Of a stretch of 64,000 nt of DNA, positions 28,373 through 37,955 are shown piece by piece. The stretch comes from Rhodococcus tibetensis (lineage in GTDB: Bacteria; Actinomycetota; Actinomycetes; Mycobacteriales; Mycobacteriaceae): positions 124,001-188,000 of the forward strand of contig NZ_JANFQF010000006.1 in NCBI RefSeq assembly GCF_024438035.1. The letters run 5' to 3'. Position 1 is the first letter of the stretch. Each line of letters begins with the position of its first letter. A program made the translations under genes and the position numbers. Under the pieces are notes generated by a model. It did not search any database, was not told the origin of the DNA, and worked only from the letters and a program-made list of their open reading frames with translations.

Positions 28373-30187
28373 ATGAACCTCTGGCCACCCCCTCGAGTCC
28401 GCGTCGTGCGGTCGATCGCCCTCGGCGGCGCGGCAGCGCTGATTATCGGCTCGACTGCGTGCACACCGAAGCCCGAAGGCCCTGAGCCGGCCGCTCACGC
28501 ATTTCTCACGGCGTTTGCCGAGCGCGACTCCGAGCGGGCTGCGGAACTGTCCGATCGGCCAGGCGATGCCCAGCGGACTCTCGAGTCGGCCTGGGAGTCG
28601 CTACAGGCGGAATCCCTCGAAGCCGAGACGACGGACGTGCACATCAGCGGAGACACCGCCACCGTGGGGTACGCCTACGAATGGCACCTCCCGAAGAATC
28701 GGGTATGGACCTATTCCGGTGAGCTGCAGATGGGGCGCCGGAACGGGGAGTGGGCGGTTCGCTGGAGTTCCACCAACATTCATCCCCGACTCGGCGACCG
28801 GCAGACGATGTCGCTACGTTCCACTGCGGCCCCCCGCGCCCGGGTCAACGAGCACTCCGGCTCGGATGTTCTGGTTCCCGGAGTGGTGTATCGCGTCAAG
28901 TTCGACGCCGGGGAGTCGGGCAACGTCATCTCCACGTCGCAGGGCCTGGCCGCCGCACTCGCCCCGTTCGACAACACACTCACCGCGCAGTCGATCGCAG
29001 AATCTGCGACGGCGGTCGAGGGCGACTACCTCGTGACCCGATTGCGGTCGGAAGACTATGAGCAGGTCGCGGGCGTCCTCGCTAACCTTCCCGGAGTCAG
29101 TGTCTCGGACGAGGCGGACCTGGTGTCGACCGATCGCACCTTCGCCCCGGACCTCGTGGGGCAGGTGAAGAAGACGGTGATCGACGAGGTCGACGGCAAG
29201 GCCGGCTGGAGCGTGGTCACGGTCAACCAGAACGGTGTCGACACAGACGTTCTCACCGAGACGGCGCCACAGACCTCCCCGTCGTTCTCGATCAGCCTCG
29301 ATCGGCCCATCCAAGTCGCCGCGCAGAACGCCGTCAACGCCAGGACCGATCAGACCATGATGGTGGTGATCCAGCCGTCGACCGGAGACGTTCTCGCGGT
29401 GGCGCAGAACAAGGCGGCGGACCGGGACGGGCCTGTCGCGCTGACTGGTCTCTACCCGCCGGGATCGACGTTCAAGATCATCACTGCCGGGGCAGCCATC
29501 TCTTCGGGGATCGCGACACCCGACACGATGGTGCCATGCCCGGGACGTATCGAGATCGGGGAACGCAGCGTTCCCAACTACAACGAATTCGCACTGGGCA
29601 CTGTGCCGATGGCCACGGCCTTCGCCCGTTCGTGCAACACCTCGTTCGCGAAACTCGCCAGTGAGATGAGGCCTGATGCGCTGACTGTCGCGGCGTCGCA
29701 ATATGGGATCGGCCCCGACTACCAAGTGGTGGGGCTGCCGACCGATTCGGGCTCCGTCCCGCCGGCGGGCGAGCTGGTGCAGCGAACGGAGGACGGGTTC
29801 GGCCAGGGCAAGGTAGTGGTCAGCCCGTTCGGGATGGCTCTGGCAGCGGCGACGATCGCGCACGGTTCGACTCCCGTCCCGCGGTTGATCGCCGGACGCG
29901 AGACCGTCATCGAGGGCGACCATCCGCCGATCAGCCCCGAGATGGTCGAGGGGCTGCGGTCGATGATGAGGCTCGTGGTGACCAGCGGAACAGCTGAGCG
30001 GATCGAAGATCAGGGCGAGGTATACGGAAAGACGGGCGAGGCCGAGGTGGAGGGGGGTTCCCACGCCTGGTTCGTCGGCTATCGAGGTGATCTTGCCTTC
30101 GCCACCCTGGTGGTGCGTGGCGGGAGCTCCGACAACGCTGTAGCCGTCACCCGGGACATGTTCACCGCATTGCCCGAGGGATATTGA
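28373..30187 (+). CDS. penicillin-binding lipoprotein (transpeptidase)
   Basis: A 604-residue class B-type penicillin-binding protein, similar to Rv2864c (PBP-lipo). The signal peptide ends in a lipobox IIGSTAC with lipidated Cys30. Next come an NTF2-like/MecA-N domain (about 38-140), a dimerisation region, and the transpeptidase domain with SxxK in PPGSTFKIIT, SxN in ARSCNTSFA and KTG in VYGKTGEAE. It cross-links peptidoglycan outside the membrane and is a beta-lactam target. All active-site motifs are intact. Confidence 0.94.
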   Translation: MNLWPPPRVRVVRSIALGGAAALIIGSTACTPKPEGPEPAAHAFLTAFAERDSERAAELSDRPGDAQRTLESAWESLQAESLEAETTDVHISGDTATVGYAYEWHLPKNRVWTYSGELQMGRRNGEWAVRWSSTNIHPRLGDRQTMSLRSTAAPRARVNEHSGSDVLVPGVVYRVKFDAGESGNVISTSQGLAAALAPFDNTLTAQSIAESATAVEGDYLVTRLRSEDYEQVAGVLANLPGVSVSDEADLVSTDRTFAPDLVGQVKKTVIDEVDGKAGWSVVTVNQNGVDTDVLTETAPQTSPSFSISLDRPIQVAAQNAVNARTDQTMMVVIQPSTGDVLAVAQNKAADRDGPVALTGLYPPGSTFKIITAGAAISSGIATPDTMVPCPGRIEIGERSVPNYNEFALGTVPMATAFARSCNTSFAKLASEMRPDALTVAASQYGIGPDYQVVGLPTDSGSVPPAGELVQRTEDGFGQGKVVVSPFGMALAAATIAHGSTPVPRLIAGRETVIEGDHPPISPEMVEGLRSMMRLVVTSGTAERIEDQGEVYGKTGEAEVEGGSHAWFVGYRGDLAFATLVVRGGSSDNAVAVTRDMFTALPEGY

Positions 30188-30345
30188 CCCGCTGGCCGTG
30201 TCGGCCGATCGGGGGACGCAGGAGTGGTCCGGTTCAGGGGCCCGGTCGGGGGACAGACACCGCCGTCAGGTGCGCCCATAGTTGGTGGTAGAAGATTTCC
30301 GCAGCCGCGGGATCGAGAAGACCACGTAGACAGGAACGCTCACAC

Positions 30346-30651
30346 ATGACACTTGTTTCGGAAGGAACCTGCGTGGACGCACTGCATGGCGTCCGCACCC
30401 TGTTGTTCGTCGGCAAGCCGGAAGCCGGCACCGAGCTGAATAGATGGCTCGAGCTGAAGCGGTGGGCGTCGGGCCGCGGAATCGCGTCGATCACCTCATG
30501 CGAGGGAGACGTGCTGTGCGCGATCGCCACCGAGGACGTGCTCGACGGGCTGTGTACCCCATCGGATGCCATGGTGATGCAGCAGGCGAGGGCCCGCCGG
30601 GTGCCCTGCGTCAGCGTCCGCAACGCCCGCCTGCTCGAGGATGCCCTCTGA
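30346..30651 (+). CDS. small hypothetical protein, possibly BRCT-like
   Basis: A 101-residue protein on the plus strand, convergent with the APC permease. The pattern VRTLLFVGKPEAGTELNRWL, a mid IASITSCEGDVLCAIATED, and an end AMVMQQARARRVPCVSVRNA follows the strand-helix rhythm of BRCT domains (beta1-alpha1...K-A...gv-x-iv). I cannot confirm the family. An AGGAA ribosome binding site precedes the ATG. Function unknown. Confidence 0.6.
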   Translation: MTLVSEGTCVDALHGVRTLLFVGKPEAGTELNRWLELKRWASGRGIASITSCEGDVLCAIATEDVLDGLCTPSDAMVMQQARARRVPCVSVRNARLLEDAL

Positions 30652-30655
30652 CGCG

Positions 30656-32083
30656 TTAGTCGTGTTCGGCCAGTTTCTCGGGGTCGAGCTCCGGGCCGCC
30701 CTTTCCGAGTTTCTTGTTCACGAGGACTGTCCCTGCCCAGAGGACGACGCCGATTCCGAGTAGCACACCGGCGATCTGGTACTGGACGATCGGCCGGTCG
30801 GCGAAGGGAGTCGCGAGGAAACCACACGTCAGGGTGCCGATGATCGGGAGGACTGTCGGTACTCGGAAGTGCTTGTGCTCCACGGGTTGCTTCCGCAGGA
30901 CGAGCACGGTGACGTTGACGATGGTGAACACACACAGCAGGAGCAGGGCGGTGGTGCCGCCGAGCTCGGGGACTTCGCCGACAAACGTGATCAAGCCGAA
31001 CGCGACGAGCGTGGTGAAGACGATCGCGACGTACGGGGTGCGCCGGCGGGCGTGCACCCTCCCGAACGGAGGAGGGAGTACCTTCTCGCGGCTCATGCCG
31101 TAGAGCAGCCGACTTGCCATCAGCATGTTGATCAAGGCGGTGTTGGCGACCGCGAACATGGTGATGAACGCGAAGATTCCGATCGGGAACCCAGGGGCGC
31201 CGGCCTGCACCACCTTCAGCAGTGGTGTGTCACCTTCGCCTAGCTCGCGCACCGGTACCAGGGCGATGGCGGTGATCGAGACGAATACGTAGATCGCACC
31301 CGTGACGAGGAGCCCCGTCAACAAGACCTTCGGGAAGATCCGGCTGGGTTCCTTGCACTCCTCGGCCATGTTGACCGAATCCTCGAAACCGACCATGGCG
31401 AAGAAGGCGAGCGCGGTACCCGCGATCACGGCGCCGACCGGGGACCGGTCACCGGTGTCGAAGGTGACGACCCGGGAGAAGTCACCATCGCCCACACCCA
31501 GTGCCCACAGACCGATCATGATGATGATCAGGAGCCCGGATAATTCGATGCAGGTGAGAACCACATTGGTCTTCACGCTCTCGCTGACACCACGGAAGTT
31601 GATGATTCCGACAAGCGTCATGAACGCGAGACCGAGGAGGGTGATGCCGATCCCGGTGGTGAAATCGAGATCGAAGGCTTCGACGAAGTTCGCAGCGAAG
31701 GCACGCGACGCCGTCGAGGCCGACGTGATTCCCGAGCACATCACGGCGAAAGCCACCATGTACGTCAGGAAGTGCACGCCGAAGGCCTTGTGCGTGTACA
31801 GGGCGGCGCCGGCCGCCTTCGGGAACTTGGTGACCAGTTCCAAATAGCTGAAGGCCGTGATGATGGCCACGAGGAACGCAACGAGGAACGGCAACCACAC
31901 GGCGCCACCGACCTGGTTCGCCACTTTGCCGGTGAGAGCATAGATACCGGTTCCGAGGATGTCGCCGATGATGAACAACAGAAGCAGCCCGGGCCCCATG
32001 ACCCGCTTGAGAGTCGGCTGCTCGGGTGTACCCGCACCGGATGCGTTCGAATTCGTGGCGTTCGAATCCGTTGTCGATCCCAT
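30656..32083 (-). CDS. APC family amino acid permease
   Basis: A 475-residue transporter with about 12 membrane segments. The APC substrate-site motif is in GDILGTGIYALTG (first helix), then AAGAALYTHKAFG and the helix 6 region GTALAFFAMVGFEDSVNMAE. A polar Ser/Asn-rich tail of about 25 residues precedes the first helix, and the C terminus is charged. Substrate not predictable. It starts 52 bases after the end of the LuxR-type gene on the same strand, suggesting one transcript. Confidence 0.9.
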   Translation of the reverse strand: MGSTTDSNATNSNASGAGTPEQPTLKRVMGPGLLLLFIIGDILGTGIYALTGKVANQVGGAVWLPFLVAFLVAIITAFSYLELVTKFPKAAGAALYTHKAFGVHFLTYMVAFAVMCSGITSASTASRAFAANFVEAFDLDFTTGIGITLLGLAFMTLVGIINFRGVSESVKTNVVLTCIELSGLLIIIMIGLWALGVGDGDFSRVVTFDTGDRSPVGAVIAGTALAFFAMVGFEDSVNMAEECKEPSRIFPKVLLTGLLVTGAIYVFVSITAIALVPVRELGEGDTPLLKVVQAGAPGFPIGIFAFITMFAVANTALINMLMASRLLYGMSREKVLPPPFGRVHARRRTPYVAIVFTTLVAFGLITFVGEVPELGGTTALLLLCVFTIVNVTVLVLRKQPVEHKHFRVPTVLPIIGTLTCGFLATPFADRPIVQYQIAGVLLGIGVVLWAGTVLVNKKLGKGGPELDPEKLAEHD

Positions 32084-32135
32084 GATCCACCGCCTTTCGC
32101 TGCGTCACGCTTCTCGGCCGAGAAGAGGCCTCTCG

Positions 32136-33005
32136 CTAGGGGAGTAACCCCAGCCTGCGCGCTGTGACCACCGCTTCGTGGCGGGACCGCGCATCCAGCT
32201 TGTTCATGGCACTGCGCAGGTAACTTTTCACGGTCTCGGCTCCTACCGAGAGACGCTGGGCGACTTCGGTGTTGGTGCATCCCAGCGAGACGTGGGCCAG
32301 CACATCGAGTTCGCGGGGGGCGAGGGTGATCCCGGGGTCGTCGGCCGTATCGTCGCGGCCAGCCCGGACGATGGCGGCGAGGCGCTGGGACAGCCCGCGC
32401 AGCCGCTCCTGCAATGGGGAATCGGAGACCGTCTGGGCGACACTCCGCAGTTCCGCGTGTATGTCTCGAAGTTCCTCGGTGGTGGCTCCGTCGACGCCCT
32501 GCACGTCCAGTGTTCTGAGCATCTCCAGGCGGCGGTCGACCTCGTCACGGACCGCAATCTCCATGCCGAGCCGGCGCGAGGCCTCGACGACGACATCTGC
32601 GGTGCGATCACCGATAGGGGCACGCTCGCGGCTGGCGGCGTAGAGGACCGCCCGGGACTCGCCCCGCACGATGACGGGCACGGCGAGGATGGATCGGAGG
32701 CCCTCGCTGAGTACGGGACGATCGAAATGATGCGTGATGGTCTGCGAGGTGCCGTAGTCGTTGACCGAGGCCGGCCTGCGCTGGGTCACCACTCGCCCGC
32801 CGAGGCCGGACCGCGGCGGGATGGCCAACCCCTTGAGGTTGTTGGTGCGGGTACCGAAGAACTCGCTGAGATGAAGAGTGTCGTCGTTCACCTCACCGCC
32901 GAAGAGAACCGGCACAACACCCTGGGCGGCGATAGTGCGCAGTTCACCACGCAAGGCATCGCCGTCCCGGGGGCGTAGTAGCGACGGGACAACCAAGTCG
33001 GTCAC
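32136..33005 (-). CDS. GAF domain LuxR-type transcriptional regulator
   Basis: A 289-residue regulator. A GAF-like sensor covers about residues 15-160 (GLAIPPRSGLGGRVVTQRRP and LRSILAVPVIVRGESRAVLY). A LuxR helix-turn-helix follows at the C terminus (LAPRELDVLAHVSLGCTNTE, then VGAETVKSYLRSAMNKL). GTG start at 33005. It is divergent from the acyl-CoA synthetase and upstream of the permease, so it may control one or both. The ligand is unknown; GAF-LuxR proteins of actinobacteria often respond to aromatic or acyl compounds. Confidence 0.87.
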   Translation of the reverse strand: MTDLVVPSLLRPRDGDALRGELRTIAAQGVVPVLFGGEVNDDTLHLSEFFGTRTNNLKGLAIPPRSGLGGRVVTQRRPASVNDYGTSQTITHHFDRPVLSEGLRSILAVPVIVRGESRAVLYAASRERAPIGDRTADVVVEASRRLGMEIAVRDEVDRRLEMLRTLDVQGVDGATTEELRDIHAELRSVAQTVSDSPLQERLRGLSQRLAAIVRAGRDDTADDPGITLAPRELDVLAHVSLGCTNTEVAQRLSVGAETVKSYLRSAMNKLDARSRHEAVVTARRLGLLP

Positions 33006-33118
33006 CCCTTTCCGGGGGTAGTCAGGGCGGTCTGTGAGCTAGATCATAACCGTAGCGAGTTCGGGCAAGGCCAGACCCTTACCGACCTGGCCCGACGACC
33101 ACTCGGCCCGCGACACAC

Positions 33119-33152
33119 TCGGCCCTGAGAACACATCGGCCCTGAGAACACA
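33119..33152 (+). repeat. 17-bp tandem direct repeat upstream of the acyl-CoA synthetase gene
   Basis: TCGGCCCTGAGAACACA occurs twice head to tail at 33119-33135 and 33136-33152, ending one base before AAGGAG of the synthetase gene. A degenerate partial copy (ACTCGGCCCGCGACACA) sits just upstream at about 33101-33117. It could be a recent slippage duplication in the leader or a pair of regulator sites. Confidence 0.7.
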
Positions 33153-33163
33153 AGGAGTACCGC

Positions 33164-34786
33164 ATGACCACCGATCCCACTGCACGCGTGCGTGAGTTGC
33201 TCGATCAGTACGACACGCCGACCGCCACCGCGGCGGAACTGCTGTGTGATCGACACCCCGCGGACGATGTGGCGTTCACCGTCGTGGAAGCCGACCTGAC
33301 GTCGACGGATCTGACCTACGGATACCTCCGTGAACAGTCGTCGCGGTGGGCGGCAGCTCTGGCCGAGCTCGGTGTCGAACCGGGTGAGCACGTGGCGACG
33401 CTGATGGGCAAGTCGGCGGACTTGGTCGTCGCCCTGCTCGGTATCTGGCGCCGCGGCGCGGTCCACGTTCCCCTGTTCACGGCATTCGCACCCCCGGCCA
33501 TCGCGTTCAGGCTCGGGGCGAGCGGTGCAAAGGTCGTTGTTGCCGATGCGAATCAGCTGGACAAGCTCGCGCCCGGCGAAGACATTCCGGCGGACGCGCC
33601 CTGGCAGGTGGTGGTCGCCGGCGACGAAAATTCCGGCAATCTGGACTTCGGGACGCTCGTTCAGTCGTACGATCCCGACGATGCCCGGGGCGCAGCCGTC
33701 ACCGTCGGCGGCGACGGCCCTCTGGTCCAGTTGTTCACCAGTGGCACCACCGGAACCCCTAAGGGCGTGCCGGTCCCCGTTCGGGCGCTCGCGTCGTTCC
33801 ACGCCTACCAGGAGTTCGGACTCGACGTCCGCAAGGACGACGTCTTCTGGAACGCCGCGGACCCGGGATGGGCGTACGGCCTCTACTACGCGCTGCTCGG
33901 ACCGCTCGCCGCAGGCACCCGTTCCATCCTGCTGCATGCGGGATTCTCTGCCCCGCTCACCTGGAAGGTGATGGAGCGCTTCGGGGTCACGAATTTCGCG
34001 GCTGCCCCGACCGTTTACCGGAGTCTGCGCGCGGATCCGACACCGATCCCCGAGACGGTGCGGTTGCGGCGAGCCTCCTCTGCCGGTGAACCGCTCACGC
34101 CGGAGGTGATCTCGTGGTCGAAGGCGAACCTCGGCGTACCGGTGCGCGATCACTACGGGCAGACCGAGCACGGGATGTTCATCGCGAACGCCTGGGCGGA
34201 GGGTCTCCGGGACGAGGTCCGCGACGGCTCGATGGGTAAGCCGCTACCGGGCTGGGCCTGCGCGGTACTCGCCGACGACTCCGATGCGATCGCCCCACCC
34301 CGAACACCGGGCCGCGTCGCCATCGACACACAGAACAGCCCGCTCATGTGGTTCACCGGGTATATCGACGCCCCGGAGAAGACCGCGCAGCGTTTCACCG
34401 GCGACGGCCGCTGGTACCTCACCGGCGACGCGGGCCAGACCAACGAGGAAGGGTTCTACTTCTTCTCGGCCCGCGACGACGACGTCATCATCATGGCCGG
34501 ATACCGCATCGGGCCCTTCGATGTCGAGAGCGTGCTCGTCATGCACGACTCCGTCGTCGAGGCCGCCGTCGTCGGAATGCCCGACGACCTGCGTGGCGAG
34601 GTACTCGAAGCCTTCGTCGTCCTCCGCGACGGAGTCGAGGGCAACGACGACCTCGAAGCCGAGTTGCAAACGTTGGTGAAGAAGAAGTTCGCCGCACACG
34701 CCTATCCGCGCACCGTGCACTTCGTCCCGCATCTTCCCAAGACCCCCAGCGGCAAGGTGCAGCGCTACCTTCTCCGCCAGAGATAG
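33164..34786 (+). CDS. AMP-dependent acyl-CoA synthetase
   Basis: A 540-residue ANL-superfamily enzyme that activates a carboxylic acid to acyl-AMP and then acyl-CoA. The P-loop is FTSGTTGTPKGVP. The hinge region is YFFSARDDDVIIMAGYRIGP. The C-terminal catalytic lysine is in TPSGKVQRYLL. It resembles acetyl-CoA synthetase-like or medium-chain enzymes (DHYGQTEHGMF motif). ATG at 33164 after AAGGAG. It is divergent from the GAF-LuxR regulator. Confidence 0.93.
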   Translation: MTTDPTARVRELLDQYDTPTATAAELLCDRHPADDVAFTVVEADLTSTDLTYGYLREQSSRWAAALAELGVEPGEHVATLMGKSADLVVALLGIWRRGAVHVPLFTAFAPPAIAFRLGASGAKVVVADANQLDKLAPGEDIPADAPWQVVVAGDENSGNLDFGTLVQSYDPDDARGAAVTVGGDGPLVQLFTSGTTGTPKGVPVPVRALASFHAYQEFGLDVRKDDVFWNAADPGWAYGLYYALLGPLAAGTRSILLHAGFSAPLTWKVMERFGVTNFAAAPTVYRSLRADPTPIPETVRLRRASSAGEPLTPEVISWSKANLGVPVRDHYGQTEHGMFIANAWAEGLRDEVRDGSMGKPLPGWACAVLADDSDAIAPPRTPGRVAIDTQNSPLMWFTGYIDAPEKTAQRFTGDGRWYLTGDAGQTNEEGFYFFSARDDDVIIMAGYRIGPFDVESVLVMHDSVVEAAVVGMPDDLRGEVLEAFVVLRDGVEGNDDLEAELQTLVKKKFAAHAYPRTVHFVPHLPKTPSGKVQRYLLRQR

Positions 34787-34799
34787 GCGCTTCGCGCCT

Positions 34800-34839
34800 G
34801 TGCGCCTTTTCGGTAGTTCCCGCTACCGGAAAGGCGCAC
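34800..34839. terminator. stem-loop terminator between acyl-CoA synthetase and map
   Basis: A 17-bp stem with one G-T wobble: 34800-34816 (GTGCGCCTTTTCGGTAG) pairs with 34823-34839; loop TTCCCG. The right arm carries GGAAAGG; the left carries TTTT. It lies 14 bases after the synthetase stop. Confidence 0.8.
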
Positions 34840-34867
34840 GGAGAGGGGCGGGTCTACCCTGGTACCC

Positions 34868-35725
34868 ATGTCTGTCCGCACAGCATTGAGCCCTGGAACC
34901 GTGTCGCCCGTTCTCGCCGTACCTGCGAGTATCGATCGGCCCGAGTATGCCTGGAAGCCGACGGCCAACGAGGGGCACGAGCCGTGGGTGCAGACACCCG
35001 AGACGATCGAGGCCATGCGCGTGGCGAGCACGATCGCCGCCCGCGCCCTCCAGGAGGCGGGAAAGGCGGTGGCGCCCGGGGTCACCACCGACGAACTGGA
35101 CCGTATCGCCCACGAGTACATGATCGACCACGGCGCCTATCCCTCGACGCTGGGATACAAGGGCTTTCCCAAATCCTGCTGCACCTCCGTCAACGAAGTG
35201 ATCTGCCACGGCATTCCGGATTCGACCGTCATCCAGGACGGTGACATCGTCAACATCGACGTCACGGCCTACGTCGGCGGGGTCCATGGAGACACCAACG
35301 CGACGTTCCTCGCAGGGGACGTGGCCGAGGAGCACCGGTTGCTGGTCGAGAGAACGCACGAGGCCACCATGCGGGCCATCAAGGCCGTCAAGCCCGGCCG
35401 TGCGCTCAACGTGATCGGCCGGGTCATCGAGTCGTATGCCCACCGCTTCGGCTACGGCGTGGTCCGCGACTTCACCGGCCACGGCATCGGCACCACTTTC
35501 CACAACGGACTCGTCATCCTGCACTACGACGAGCCGTCGGTGGACACTGTGATCGAGCCCGGGATGGTGTTCACCATCGAGCCGATGATCAACCTCGGAG
35601 ACATCGCCTGGGAGGTCTGGGACGACGACTGGACCGTGGTGACGAAGGATCGCGCCTGGACGGCGCAGTTCGAGCACACGATCGTGGTCACCGAGACCGG
35701 CGCCGAAATCCTCACCCTGCCTTGA
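34868..35725 (+). CDS. map: methionine aminopeptidase, type I
   Basis: A 285-residue MetAP that removes initiator methionine. The five metal ligands are in [19 protein letters not shown] (Asp, Asp), [11 protein letters not shown] (His), MVFTIEPM (Glu) and [13 protein letters not shown] (Glu). The N-terminal extension of about 40 residues with Pro-containing segments is that of the actinobacterial MetAP1c subtype. ATG at 34868. Its stop overlaps the start of cobQ. Confidence 0.96.
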   Translation: MSVRTALSPGTVSPVLAVPASIDRPEYAWKPTANEGHEPWVQTPETIEAMRVASTIAARALQEAGKAVAPGVTTDELDRIAHEYMIDHGAYPSTLGYKGFPKSCCTSVNEVICHGIPDSTVIQDGDIVNIDVTAYVGGVHGDTNATFLAGDVAEEHRLLVERTHEATMRAIKAVKPGRALNVIGRVIESYAHRFGYGVVRDFTGHGIGTTFHNGLVILHYDEPSVDTVIEPGMVFTIEPMINLGDIAWEVWDDDWTVVTKDRAWTAQFEHTIVVTETGAEILTLP

Positions 35726-37260
35726 GCCCGGGCCAGTTGAAGGGCGCACTGCTCGTCGCCGGAACCACGTCGGATGCGGGTAAGAGCGTGCTCGTGGCCG
35801 GGTTGTGCCGGATGCTGGCGCGTCGCGGTGTGCGGGTGGCACCGTTCAAAGCGCAGAACATGTCCAACAATTCCGTTGTGACGCTCGACGGCGGTGAGAT
35901 CGGGCGCGCCCAGGCGCTCCAGGCCGCCGCGTGCGGACTCGAGCCGAGTGTGCGTTTCAACCCGGTGCTGCTGAAACCGGGGAGTGATCGCACCTCCCAG
36001 CTTGTGGTGCGCGGCCGCGCCGTCACGTCCGTCGGCGCCCGCGACTACATCGAGCACCGCGACCATCTGCGGGTGGTGGTGGCCGAGGAGCTGGCGTCAC
36101 TGCGCGGCGAATTCGACGTGGTGATCTGTGAGGGCGCGGGCTCACCCGCGGAAATCAATTTGCGGGCAACGGATCTGGCTAACATGGGACTTGCTCGCGC
36201 AGGCCGGATCCCGGTGCTTGTGGTAGGCGACATCGATCGCGGCGGAGTGCTGGCCCACCTCTTCGGCACGGTGGCTGTGCTCTCGCCCGAAGATCAGGCG
36301 TTGATCGCCGGCTTCGTCGTCAACAAGTTCCGCGGCGACGTGTCGCTGCTGACTCCGGGTCTCGAGCAGTTGTCTGCCCTGACCGGCCGGCCGACGCTCG
36401 GCGTCATTCCGTTCGCAGAGGAACTGTGGCTGGACGCGGAAGATTCGCTCGGTGTCGTAGGCGACGCCCCGGTCGGGCGTCCCGGGCCACCGGTGGGAGA
36501 CGAATGGTTGCGGGTGGCCGCGATCCGCCTGCCGCGGATTTCGAATTCGACGGACGTGGAAGCGCTCGCGTGCGAACCTGGGGTCTCGGTCCGTTGGGTC
36601 ACCGACCCCTCCCGCCTACAGGACGCCGATCTGATCGTTCTGCCGGGCAGCAAGTCGACAGTCTCGGACCTCGAGTGGATGCGTCGCAACGGAATTGCCG
36701 ATGCCGTGGTGGCGCAGGCGAAACGAGGCCGTCCGGTACTCGGCGTCTGCGGCGGCTACCAGATGCTCGGCTCCGTCATCGTCGACGACGTCGAATCGGG
36801 TCGCGGCGCCACCACGGGTCTGGGGCTGCTCGACCTCGAGGTGGAGTTCGCGGCCAACAAGGTGCTGGGCCGGGTTACCGGCGACGCGTACGGAGTTCCG
36901 GTCGACGGATACGAGATACACCACGGACGGGTGCGGCGAAGCGGTGACCAGCCGCTGCTCTACGCGAGCACCGGCGCCGCGGAGGGCAGTATCCGCGGCG
37001 CCGTCTACGGAACGCACTGGCACGGGCTGCTCGAGAACGATCGATTCCGCCGTCTGCTCCTCGACGATGTCGCGGAGCACTCGGGTCGAACCGGATTCGT
37101 CCCCGCCCCGGACACCGACGTGGCCGCCGTGCGAGCCTCGCAGCTCGACCTGTTGGCCGATCTCGTCGAGAAACACCTGGATGTGGGCGCCCTGGAGACC
37201 TTGATCGAGGAAGGTGCTCCGGAAAGGCTGGCCACCATCGGATCTCGCCTCGATTTCTAG
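35722..37260 (+). CDS. cobQ: cobyric acid synthase
   Basis: A 512-residue glutamine-dependent amidase of cobalamin synthesis that amidates four carboxylates of adenosylcobyrinic acid a,c-diamide. The ATP-binding half has [20 protein letters not shown] and [15 protein letters not shown]. The class I glutaminase half has the nucleophile Cys in [10 protein letters not shown] and the catalytic His in [11 protein letters not shown]. The start is TTG at 35722 overlapping the map stop (TTGA), implying coupling to map. It has no riboswitch of its own here. Confidence 0.94.
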   Translation: MSPGQLKGALLVAGTTSDAGKSVLVAGLCRMLARRGVRVAPFKAQNMSNNSVVTLDGGEIGRAQALQAAACGLEPSVRFNPVLLKPGSDRTSQLVVRGRAVTSVGARDYIEHRDHLRVVVAEELASLRGEFDVVICEGAGSPAEINLRATDLANMGLARAGRIPVLVVGDIDRGGVLAHLFGTVAVLSPEDQALIAGFVVNKFRGDVSLLTPGLEQLSALTGRPTLGVIPFAEELWLDAEDSLGVVGDAPVGRPGPPVGDEWLRVAAIRLPRISNSTDVEALACEPGVSVRWVTDPSRLQDADLIVLPGSKSTVSDLEWMRRNGIADAVVAQAKRGRPVLGVCGGYQMLGSVIVDDVESGRGATTGLGLLDLEVEFAANKVLGRVTGDAYGVPVDGYEIHHGRVRRSGDQPLLYASTGAAEGSIRGAVYGTHWHGLLENDRFRRLLLDDVAEHSGRTGFVPAPDTDVAAVRASQLDLLADLVEKHLDVGALETLIEEGAPERLATIGSRLDF

Positions 37261-37955
37261 GCAGTCGCCCGCCGCACGATCAGCCATGCTCCGCCGGTAC
37301 AGGCCAGCGCGGCCAGCACAGGCATCCACACCATCGGTACCGCTCGGGGAACCTCGACGAACCACGTGCCGATGCCCGGCCACCACTGCTGCCACGTGAT
37401 CACGATTGCGGTAAGGCCCCCGATGAGGAGGGTGCCGACGCCGAGAGTGAACAGCCCCACGACCCGCCACCTGTGGTGGAGTGCACCCAGGACCATCCCT
37501 ACGGCAGCGGTGAGAAAGAGGAACGCCAGATAGGTGCTCAACCGAACCGCGGGGCTGGAGGTGAAGTAGTTCGGAATAGTGAACATCCGCATGTCCACGC
37601 CCCAACCGTTCGTTGCTTCCTCGACGAGCGAGAGCACGTAGAGCAGGACTCCCAGTGCGACAACTTGCACCGCCGCGACGAGCAGGGTGGCCGAGAAGTA
37701 ATCGCGGCGAGTGACACTCATCCCCAGCGCGAACGGGAAAGTTTGTGACATCGCTTGCAGGTGGAAGGCAAGGGCGAAGCCGAACAGGGCGAAGACGCCT
37801 CCGGTGAAGTTGCCGTTGTCTCCCGGCTGACTGACCACCGAGAAGATCCCCACGCCGATGACGAACGAGGCGAGCAAGATGCCGAACGGCCATGCGAGGA
37901 GTATCGGCCAGGAGACGGTGTGGATTCTGCAGACGGCGAGCACACGATGCGTCAT
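37257..37955 (-). CDS. ABC transporter permease-like membrane protein
   Basis: A 232-residue protein with about six hydrophobic segments (first [20 protein letters not shown]; last [20 protein letters not shown]). It is the membrane partner expected in a YtrA-type regulator/ATPase/permease set. ATG at 37955 has AGGAGGAA 6-7 bases before it, and it overlaps the end of the ATPase pseudogene by four bases. The gene itself is intact, but its ATPase partner is not, so it may be non-functional. Confidence 0.75.
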   Translation of the reverse strand: MTHRVLAVCRIHTVSWPILLAWPFGILLASFVIGVGIFSVVSQPGDNGNFTGGVFALFGFALAFHLQAMSQTFPFALGMSVTRRDYFSATLLVAAVQVVALGVLLYVLSLVEEATNGWGVDMRMFTIPNYFTSSPAVRLSTYLAFLFLTAAVGMVLGALHHRWRVVGLFTLGVGTLLIGGLTAIVITWQQWWPGIGTWFVEVPRAVPMVWMPVLAALACTGGAWLIVRRATA

